From an actinobacterium SCGC AAA044-N04 (GTDB taxonomy: Bacteria > Actinomycetota > Actinomycetes > Nanopelagicales > Nanopelagicaceae), in assembly GCA_000378885.1 (NCBI GenBank), contig KB900461.1, positions 62,001 to 126,000 of the forward strand: a DNA stretch of 64,000 nt, given 5' to 3'. The notes beneath the pieces are model-generated. The model worked only from the letters and a program-made list of their open reading frames with translations. It made no database searches and was not told the origin of the DNA. Made by a program: the position numbers and the translations under genes. Within the stretch, counting starts at the first letter, position 1. Every line of letters begins with the position of its first letter. Shown here one piece after another: positions 45,508 to 52,816 of the stretch.

Positions 45508-45688
45508 GCAAGGCAGGCTACCTCACGCCTTCACCCCATATAAGGAGGTTAGTTATCAAATCGTTGTATTTACACGCCTGCTTGCACGTGCTTTGCCTTG
45601 CTTGAAAAGGGCCTGCCATAAAGAATTAGCCCACCACGGGATGCGGGTTTCACAGTGGGCCCGGACCGTTGACCCCCTAAGGACAAAA
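45508..45688 (+). promoter_or_regulatory. Upstream region of the sugar ABC operon
   Basis: A 181-bp gap divergent between dedA and the solute-binding protein gene. It carries AAGGAGG at 45542-45548 with no sensible reading frame after it. No LacI-type palindrome was found by eye, and no regulator gene lies beside the operon. Confidence 0.3.
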
Positions 45689-47005
45689 ATGAAAAGAAAA
45701 GGCTTAGTAGCGCTCGTTGGCGCAGCTGCTCTTTCGCTCGTAGCGTCATTGGTTACAACAACTTCAGCATCTGCTGCAGTTAACTGTGATCCATACACAG
45801 GCTACAAGGCGATGAAGGGTAAGACAGTAACAATCTTTACATCAATTCTAGAACCAGAGTTAACAACACTTAATACAGCAATGAGCGATTTCCAAGCTTG
45901 TACTGGAATTAAGATCAAGATTGAAGGATCAAACCAGTTCGAAGCTCTACTACCTGTTCGTGTTAAGGGTGGAAATGCTCCAGATCTAGCGTGGATCCCA
46001 CAACCAGGTCTACTTGCAAAGATGGTAGAGACTGGCAAAGTTGTTCTAGCTCCAAAGGCTGTAGTTGCAAACGTTGACAAGTATTGGTCTGCATCATGGA
46101 AGGCATACGGAACTGTTAAGGGTAAGTTCTATGCAGCTCCATTTGGATCAAACATGAAGTCACTTGTTTGGTACTCACCAAAGCAATTCGCAAAGAACGG
46201 TTACAAGGTTCCAACAACTTGGGCTGACATGACAGCACTTGCTGACACAATGGCAGGTAAGGGTCAGACTGCATTCTGCGGTGGTATCGGTTCAGGCGGA
46301 GCAACTGGCTGGCCAGCAACTGACTGGGTAGAGCAGATTGTTCTACGCGATCATGGTTCAGCTGTATACAACGGTTGGGTAAACCACACTGTTAAGTTCT
46401 CAGATCCACGCATCGTTTCATCTATGGAAAAGGTTGCAGCTTGGATGCAGAATCCAAAGTGGGTTGGCAACGTTAAGGGAATCGCAACAACCTCATTCCA
46501 GGATGCAGGTAAGGGAATTCCTGATGGTAAGTGCATGATGCTTCAGCAGGCTTCTTTCTACGGAAACATCATTGCTGAAGGCGGAGCAACAATCTCACCA
46601 ACAGGTGATGCATTTGCGTTCTACCTACCAGCTACAAACTCAAAGGTAACTGTTCCTGTTGTTGGTGGAGGCGAGTTCACAACTGCGTTCTCATCACGCC
46701 CAGAGGTACAGGCTGTACAGGCTTACCTATCATCAGCAACATTTGCTACATCTCGCGTACAACTAGACAACTGGATCTCTGCTAACAGCGGTGTTCCACT
46801 AGCTGCATACAAGAACCCAGTAGACAAGCTTTCAGCAACATACCTCTCAAATCCAAAGTCAACATTTGGATTCGACGCTTCTGACTTAATGCCAGCAGCT
46901 GTCGGTGCAGGTGCAGAATGGAAGGAATTCACTGCATGGTTCGGTGAAGGAAAGTCCATTGCTGATGTTGTAAAGGCAATTGACGCTGCTTGGCCAAAGA
47001 GCTAA
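45689..47005 (+). CDS. Sugar ABC transporter solute-binding protein
   Basis: A 438-residue extracytoplasmic solute-binding protein. The signal peptide is MKRKGLVALVGAAALSLVAS...TTSASA, cleaved after about residue 31. The mature part has the family-1 features GGNAPDLAWIPQPGLLAKMVETG, KFYAAPFGSNMKSLVWYSP and the C-terminal helix EFTAWFGEGKSIADVVKAID. It lacks a lipobox cysteine, unusual for an actinobacterial binding protein. AAGGA lies seven bases before the ATG; an upstream extension of the frame to 45239 is only the antisense of dedA and leader. Downstream GH1 suggests a beta-glucoside substrate. Confidence 0.9.
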   Translation: MKRKGLVALVGAAALSLVASLVTTTSASAAVNCDPYTGYKAMKGKTVTIFTSILEPELTTLNTAMSDFQACTGIKIKIEGSNQFEALLPVRVKGGNAPDLAWIPQPGLLAKMVETGKVVLAPKAVVANVDKYWSASWKAYGTVKGKFYAAPFGSNMKSLVWYSPKQFAKNGYKVPTTWADMTALADTMAGKGQTAFCGGIGSGGATGWPATDWVEQIVLRDHGSAVYNGWVNHTVKFSDPRIVSSMEKVAAWMQNPKWVGNVKGIATTSFQDAGKGIPDGKCMMLQQASFYGNIIAEGGATISPTGDAFAFYLPATNSKVTVPVVGGGEFTTAFSSRPEVQAVQAYLSSATFATSRVQLDNWISANSGVPLAAYKNPVDKLSATYLSNPKSTFGFDASDLMPAAVGAGAEWKEFTAWFGEGKSIADVVKAIDAAWPKS

Positions 47006-47026
47006 TCCAGCGCAATAAGTAGTAAA

Positions 47027-47060
47027 CGAAGGAGGCCACCTTTACGGGTGGCCTCCTTCG
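47027..47060 (+). terminator. Strong intercistronic stem-loop after the binding-protein gene
   Basis: A perfect 14-bp inverted repeat: CGAAGGAGGCCACC (47027-47040) pairs with GGTGGCCTCCTTCG (47047-47060) around a 6-base loop. No T-run follows, so a role as partial terminator or 3' mRNA stabiliser is more likely than full termination. It separates the abundant binding protein from the permease genes. Confidence 0.7.
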
Positions 47061-47100
47061 CACTTAAAATCCACTTCCTATAAGAAAGGTGAAAAAGGTT

Positions 47101-48081
47101 ATGTCAGATTTTCTCTCAGTCAACATTCCTAAGTTCACCTCAGTCTTTTCTGCGATCGGAATGTTCTTTATTGTTCTCGCAGTTTTATTTGCAATTGCTG
47201 GCCGCGCTAACGGCAAAAAAGCCCGCCCTATTGCACTAGTAATCTTTTTAGCACCATCCCTAATTTTGCTCCTTGCAGGTTTAATCATTCCTGCCATTCG
47301 AACATTTCTTTTTAGCTTTATGAACCCCGATTCAAATGCCTGGGTCGGCTTTGATAACTACAAGTGGATGACAGAAGATCCAAATGTTAAGTCGATTATG
47401 GTCAACACAATTTTGTGGATTCTTGTAGTTCCTATTTTCACTGCAGCCCTTGGCTTATTACTAGCAATCATGCTCGATCGCATTAAGCATGAATCAATCC
47501 CAAAGTCCTTGCTCTTTATGCCTATGGCAATCTCATTTGTAGGCGCTTCAATTATCTTCAAATTTGTCTATGAATACAGCGAGCCAGGAGAAACTCAGAT
47601 CGGTTTACTCAGCTCGGTTGTTGATTTCCTTGGTGGCACTCCAAAAGACTGGATGCTCTCAAAGCCGCTTAATACTTTTCTTTTGATGATTATTTATGTG
47701 TGGACCCAAATGGGATTTGGAATGGTTATTTTATCTGCAGCCATTAAGGCAGTTCCTGCAGATATCGTTGAAGCCTCAGCCCTAGATGGCGCATCTGGGT
47801 GGCGCTTGTTTAGAAACATCACTTTCCCGATGATTAAGGGAACTTTCATCGTGGTTCTTGCAACCGGTGTTGTTGGCGCACTTAAGGTCTTTGACATTGT
47901 CCGCACGATGACTGGCGGTAATTTCAGTACCAACGTGCTTGCAAATGAGATGTATTCACAGGTTTTCGTTCAATTTGATCAAGGCAAGGGCTCAGCACTA
48001 GCAATTGTCTTATTCCTTCTTGTTACACCAATTCTCATTTATAACATCCGCTCACTACGGATGGAGCGTTCACACTCATGA
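47101..48081 (+). CDS. Sugar ABC transporter permease (MalF/AglF-type)
   Basis: About 326 residues with eight hydrophobic segments. The coupling motif for the ATPase (EAA loop) is EASALDGASGWRLFRNITFPMIKG. The first 60 residues add two spans before the core. An ATG at 47101 is preferred to a GTG at 47089. Its stop overlaps the next permease by ATGA. It works with the binding protein upstream. Confidence 0.92.
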   Translation: MSDFLSVNIPKFTSVFSAIGMFFIVLAVLFAIAGRANGKKARPIALVIFLAPSLILLLAGLIIPAIRTFLFSFMNPDSNAWVGFDNYKWMTEDPNVKSIMVNTILWILVVPIFTAALGLLLAIMLDRIKHESIPKSLLFMPMAISFVGASIIFKFVYEYSEPGETQIGLLSSVVDFLGGTPKDWMLSKPLNTFLLMIIYVWTQMGFGMVILSAAIKAVPADIVEASALDGASGWRLFRNITFPMIKGTFIVVLATGVVGALKVFDIVRTMTGGNFSTNVLANEMYSQVFVQFDQGKGSALAIVLFLLVTPILIYNIRSLRMERSHS

Positions 48082-49001
48082 GTAAACTAAAAATCGCTAA
48101 CCACAACCCTGGCCGCAAGCTTTTCTCTAGCAAGATTGCAACGGTAGTTGTGTGGGTAACAACAGTTATCTGGACTATTCCAACGCTGGGCTTGCTAGTT
48201 ACTTCCTTTAAGGCCGATAAAGATATTTTGAATGAGCCATGGTGGGTTTCACTCTTTAATCCCCACTTCACCTTAAGTAGTTACAAAGGCGTTCTATTCG
48301 GTGGAGATTCTGAGTCACTGAGCAATGGTGTTTTGCCATACTTTGTTAACTCCATTGTTATTACTTTGCCAGCAACGATTTTCCCTATCGTTATTGCAAC
48401 GATGGCTGCCTATGCCTTGGCCTGGATTCGCTTTAGAGGCTCAGACTTTATTTTCTTCTTTATCTTTGCCCTACAAATCGTTCCACTGCAGATGTCTTTG
48501 ATCCCACTGCTCCTTCTTTTCACAGGCGGTGCCCACATTGGCTCTGTAACGGTATTTCCGGCCTTAGGTATTGCCGGTGATTTTGCAGGTATTTGGTTGC
48601 CGCACACAATGTTTGCGTTACCTCTTGCCATCTATTTACTCCATAACTTCATTGCATCACTTCCACGCGATTTAATGGAAGCTGCCCACGTTGATGGAGC
48701 AAATCACTTCAAGGTTTTCCGCATGATTGTATTGCCGCTCTCTATCCCTGGCATTGCAGCAATTGCGATCTTCCAGTTTTTGTGGGTGTGGAACGACTTG
48801 CTCGTTGCGCTCACATTTGCTTCCGGCACAGAGGAAGTTGCTCCAATTAACAGCAAGCTGGCATCCCTTGTTGGTCAGTATGGCTCTGGTTACACACAGC
48901 TATCAGCAGGCGCGTTCATCACCATTGCAGTGCCGCTGATTGTGTTCTTCTCACTCCAGCGCTACTTTGTGCGCGGATTGCTAGCTGGTTCAGTTAAATA
49001 G
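48078..49001 (+). CDS. Sugar ABC transporter permease (MalG/AglG-type)
   Basis: A 307-residue permease with six membrane spans. The EAA loop is DLMEAAHVDGANHFKVFRMIVLPLSIPGIAAIAIF, typical of the second permease of CUT1 sugar transporters. No ATPase gene follows, so a shared MsiK-type ATPase elsewhere is inferred. The end overlaps the convergent GH1 gene by eight bases. Confidence 0.93.
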   Translation: MSKLKIANHNPGRKLFSSKIATVVVWVTTVIWTIPTLGLLVTSFKADKDILNEPWWVSLFNPHFTLSSYKGVLFGGDSESLSNGVLPYFVNSIVITLPATIFPIVIATMAAYALAWIRFRGSDFIFFFIFALQIVPLQMSLIPLLLLFTGGAHIGSVTVFPALGIAGDFAGIWLPHTMFALPLAIYLLHNFIASLPRDLMEAAHVDGANHFKVFRMIVLPLSIPGIAAIAIFQFLWVWNDLLVALTFASGTEEVAPINSKLASLVGQYGSGYTQLSAGAFITIAVPLIVFFSLQRYFVRGLLAGSVK

Positions 49002-50367
49002 TTGAGCCGTTGTTTTTAATCTGATCTCTATACCAATACCCTGAATCTTTAATGGTTCGCTTTTGCGTTTCAAAATCCACGTGCACAATGCCAAAGCGCT
49101 TTTCATAACCCAGCGCCCATTCAAAGTTGTCCATCAATGACCATTGGTAATAGCCCTTCACAGGCGAGCCTTGGGCAATGGCGTTAGAGACTGCTTTTAA
49201 GTGAGTTTGTAGGTAATCAATACGCTTGGGATCATGGACTGCGCCATCAGAACCAGGACCATCTCCATAAGCACAACCATTTTCAGTGATGTAGAGATCT
49301 GGCAGTTTCTCGCCGTGCTCTTTATGCCAGCGCACAAGTAGGTTTTCTAGTCCTTGCGGCGTGAGTGGCCAACCCATATCGGTGAGTGGGCCACGTGGTG
49401 TTTCATCACTTGCAACGCCAAACAAAGAGGAGATTGAATGCCATTGATCTAAGCCTTCAACAGCTGGGCCCACACGGTTATCAAAGTAGTAGTTAATGCC
49501 GATGAAATCGTTTTTGACCTTTGCTGCCTCTAGGTCGCCATCTTTAATGACAGCATTTAGTTCATCGGCAAAGTTGTCCATCAAAATCTGTGGATACTTT
49601 CCATACATAAAGGCATCCATCCAGAAACGGTTTTGAACCGCATCCAACATATCAACGGCATAAGCCTGCTTAGGATCATTTAAATCATCTGCAATGTTGT
49701 TAGCTTGATTTAATACCGGCCCAGTCAAAATATCACTTCGTACAGAGCGCATTGCGATCGTTGATGCAGCGTGGGCAACAACGGTGTGGTGGGCAACTGC
49801 CCAAGCAGCTTTGCGATCTTTTTTACCTGGTGCATGAATTCCAATTCCATTACCCAGCCAAGCAACTACCCACGGCTCATTTATTGGTGAGAACTTCTTA
49901 ACGCGATCACCAAAGCGTTCAACAACTGCTGCAGAGTAATCTGCAAAGTGTTTGATGGTGTCGCGATTTTCCCAACCGCCATTTTCTTGCAGGGCTTGCG
50001 GTAGATCCCAGTGATACAAAGTTGCAAGTGGTTCTATGTTTGCCTCTAGTAGTGAATCAATTAAACGATCATAGAAAGCAAAGCCGCGCTCTTCGCGAGC
50101 GCCACTTCCCTGCGGGAACATGCGAGGCCAAGCAAAAGAGAATCGGTAGGCCTGTAGTCCCAGCTCTTTCATAATTGCAATATCTTCTGGATATCGGTTG
50201 TAGTGATCATTGGCCACATCACCGTTGTCACCATTTGCTACCTTGCCTGGTGTCTTACAAAAGGTATCCCAGATGGATGGTCCACGGCCATCGGTCTGGG
50301 CAGCGCCCTCGATTTGATAGCTGGAGGTCGCGGCCCCCCAGAGGAAGCCTTGAGGAAAAGTAGTCAT
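48994..50367 (-). CDS. Beta-glucosidase, glycoside hydrolase family 1
   Basis: A 457-residue cytoplasmic GH1 enzyme. It begins FPQGFLWGAATSSYQIEGA. The acid/base is Glu164 in SPINEPWV and the nucleophile is Glu362 in LYITENGCAYG. The C-terminal WSLMDNFEWALGYEKRFGIVHVDFETQKRTIKDSGYWY is the usual GH1 end. There is no signal peptide, so it should hydrolyse sugars imported by the adjacent ABC system. TAGGGT (50375-50380, minus) lies seven bases before the ATG, a leaderless-type start. Confidence 0.95.
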   Translation of the reverse strand: MTTFPQGFLWGAATSSYQIEGAAQTDGRGPSIWDTFCKTPGKVANGDNGDVANDHYNRYPEDIAIMKELGLQAYRFSFAWPRMFPQGSGAREERGFAFYDRLIDSLLEANIEPLATLYHWDLPQALQENGGWENRDTIKHFADYSAAVVERFGDRVKKFSPINEPWVVAWLGNGIGIHAPGKKDRKAAWAVAHHTVVAHAASTIAMRSVRSDILTGPVLNQANNIADDLNDPKQAYAVDMLDAVQNRFWMDAFMYGKYPQILMDNFADELNAVIKDGDLEAAKVKNDFIGINYYFDNRVGPAVEGLDQWHSISSLFGVASDETPRGPLTDMGWPLTPQGLENLLVRWHKEHGEKLPDLYITENGCAYGDGPGSDGAVHDPKRIDYLQTHLKAVSNAIAQGSPVKGYYQWSLMDNFEWALGYEKRFGIVHVDFETQKRTIKDSGYWYRDQIKNNGSTI

Positions 50368-50506
50368 GGGCAGAACCCTATAGGCCCAAAGTGCGCCAAT
50401 AGATATGTATGGATTTGCCCCAAAGTGGGTTTTCTGACCTACACTTCCGTAGTCTCGCGCCTGACCTTCGTTTTAGGGCGCCTGTAACTCCAATGGAGGA
50501 GAACCT

Positions 50507-52789
50507 ATGAGTGCTTCAAGCACCGTATCGCTAGTCCAAGTAACCGGATCAAACCTGACATATGCCTACATCGTTCTAGGAATCTCTCTAGGCGCGCTCG
50601 CCATTGCCTATGCACTACGTGCACAGGTTCTTGCAGCTAGCGATGGAACTCCCAAGATGCGCGAAATCGCTGAAGCGGTTCAAGAAGGCGCAGCAGCATT
50701 TCTCTCTCGTCAGTTCCGCACCCTTTCCTACTTTGTAGGAATCGTCTTTGTTCTTCTGTTTGCACTACCTGGTGCAACTGAGATCCGTGTTGGACGTTCA
50801 ATCTTCTTCCTACTAGGTGCAGCTTTTTCTGCTCTTGTGGGTTACAACGGTATGTGGCTAGCAGTTCGTGCAAACGTGCGCGTTGCAGATGCTGCCCGTA
50901 ATAAAGATGGCGAAAAGGCTGTTCAAATTGCTTTCCGCACAGGCGGCGTAGTTGGTATGACAACTGTGGGTCTAGGACTCATCGGTGCATCACTTGTAGT
51001 AATCATCTACCGCGAAAATGCACCAGCAGTACTTGAAGGTTTTGGTTTCGGTGCAGCGATGCTTGCGATGTTTATGCGCGTCGGTGGCGGAATCTTTACA
51101 AAGGCAGCAGATGTTGGTGCTGACCTAGTAGGTAAAGTTGAAAAGAATATTCCAGAAGATGACCCACGTAACGCAGCAACAATTGCTGACAACGTCGGCG
51201 ATAACGTAGGAGATTGTGCTGGTATGGCTGCAGACTTGTTCGAGTCATATGCCGTAACACTTGTTGCCGCACTCATCCTTGGTAAGGCTGCTTTTGGTGA
51301 TGCAGGCCTTATCTATCCATTGATTGTTCCTGCAATCGGAACAGTCACAGCAGTTATCGGTATTTTCTTAACGAAACTACGCAGCACAGATAAGTCAGCA
51401 ATGAGCGCTATTAACCGCTCATTCTTCTTATCAGCCATCATCTCTGCAGGCTTAACTGCGCTGGCAACATTTACTTACCTACCATCTGATTTCAAACTGA
51501 TGACTGGTCTATCACCTGAGGCAGTAGCAGCGGCTGGAAATACAAACCCACGCGTTCTAGCAATTGGCGCAGTATTAATCGGTATTTCTCTCGCTGCAGC
51601 TATTCAGGTATTAACAGGCTACTTCACTGAAACTGGCAAGCGTCCAGTTAATGATGTTGCAGCTTCATCTGAAACAGGGGCAGCAACAGTGCTTTTGGCC
51701 GGTATTTCAGTTGGTTTTGAATCAGCTGTTTACTCAGCGATGCTTATCGCAGCTGCAGTATTTGGTGCTTTCTTGCTCGGTGGTGGAAGCGTTGTTCTCT
51801 CACTTCTTGCAATCGCACTTGCTGGCACAGGACTTCTCACAACTGTGGGAGTCATCGTAGCGATGGACACATTTGGCCCAATCTCAGATAACGCTCAAGG
51901 CATTGCAGAAATGTCAGGAGATGTTGAAGGAGAAGGCGCAAAGATCCTTACTTCACTCGATGCTGTTGGTAATACAACAAAGGCGATCACTAAGGGAATT
52001 GCAATTGCAACTGCAGTTCTAGCTGCAACTGCTCTCTTTGGTGCTTTCACAGATGCAATCAAGAACGCAGTTGTTGATGCTGGTAAGAATGCAGCAGAGC
52101 TAGCAACTCAATACCAAGGCATCCTCGATGTTGCTAACCCACGTAACCTCGTTGGTTTGATTATCGGCGCAGCCGTTGTCTTCTTGTTCTCTGGTCTTGC
52201 AATCAATGCAGTATCACGTGCAGCAGGAGCAGTTGTAGTTGAAGTGCGCAAGCAGTTCATCGAGCACCCAGGAATCATGAAGGGCACAGAAAAGCCTGAC
52301 TATGGTCGTGTGGTTGATATCTGTACTCGCGATTCACTACGTGAACTTGTCACACCAGGATTGCTGGCAGTAATGGCACCAATCGCGGTTGGTTTTGGTT
52401 TAGGTGTTGGACCTCTTGGTGCATACCTTGCCGGTGCTATTGGCACAGGAACTCTTATGGCTGTATTTCTTTCTAACTCAGGCGGTGCTTGGGATAATGC
52501 AAAGAAGATGGTTGAAGATGGACATCACGGTGGAAAGAACTCTGATGCACACGCTGCAACAATCGTTGGTGACACTGTGGGAGATCCATTTAAGGACACA
52601 GCAGGCCCAGCGATTAACCCATTGATTAAGGTGATGAACCTTGTTGGTCTACTTATTACTCCAGCAATTGTTTCATTGGCCCTTGGCGGCAGCACAACGA
52701 TCTCCACAGCAATTGGCATTGGTGCAACCCTTGTCATCATTGCTGCGCTGATTCGTAATCGTCGTCAAGCAACATCAATCCTTAACTAG
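50507..52789 (+). CDS. hppA: Membrane H+-translocating pyrophosphatase, K+-independent type
   Basis: A 760-residue pump with about 16 membrane spans that couples PPi hydrolysis to proton export. The substrate-binding block is GGIFTKAADVGADLVGKVE then EDDPRNAATIADNVGDNVGDCAGMAADLFESY; the second acidic site is GDTVGDPFKDTAGPAINPLIK. Lys492 in GNTTKAITKG is the residue that marks K+-independent proton pumps (Ala in K+-dependent ones). GGAGGAG lies before the ATG. Confidence 0.96.
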   Translation: MSASSTVSLVQVTGSNLTYAYIVLGISLGALAIAYALRAQVLAASDGTPKMREIAEAVQEGAAAFLSRQFRTLSYFVGIVFVLLFALPGATEIRVGRSIFFLLGAAFSALVGYNGMWLAVRANVRVADAARNKDGEKAVQIAFRTGGVVGMTTVGLGLIGASLVVIIYRENAPAVLEGFGFGAAMLAMFMRVGGGIFTKAADVGADLVGKVEKNIPEDDPRNAATIADNVGDNVGDCAGMAADLFESYAVTLVAALILGKAAFGDAGLIYPLIVPAIGTVTAVIGIFLTKLRSTDKSAMSAINRSFFLSAIISAGLTALATFTYLPSDFKLMTGLSPEAVAAAGNTNPRVLAIGAVLIGISLAAAIQVLTGYFTETGKRPVNDVAASSETGAATVLLAGISVGFESAVYSAMLIAAAVFGAFLLGGGSVVLSLLAIALAGTGLLTTVGVIVAMDTFGPISDNAQGIAEMSGDVEGEGAKILTSLDAVGNTTKAITKGIAIATAVLAATALFGAFTDAIKNAVVDAGKNAAELATQYQGILDVANPRNLVGLIIGAAVVFLFSGLAINAVSRAAGAVVVEVRKQFIEHPGIMKGTEKPDYGRVVDICTRDSLRELVTPGLLAVMAPIAVGFGLGVGPLGAYLAGAIGTGTLMAVFLSNSGGAWDNAKKMVEDGHHGGKNSDAHAATIVGDTVGDPFKDTAGPAINPLIKVMNLVGLLITPAIVSLALGGSTTISTAIGIGATLVIIAALIRNRRQATSILN

Positions 52790-52816
52790 TCACACACACT
52801 TTCCCCAAAGGACTAC

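Noticed and set aside
45542..45605. Mini-ORF after AAGGAGG in the sugar operon leader
   Set aside because: The only start is a TTG 15 bases downstream giving 13 residues; spacing and length are poor.
45239..45688. Long upstream extension of the sugar-binding protein frame (588 codons in total)
   Set aside because: It reads antisense through dedA and the leader; the signal peptide begins at 45689 with AAGGA before it.
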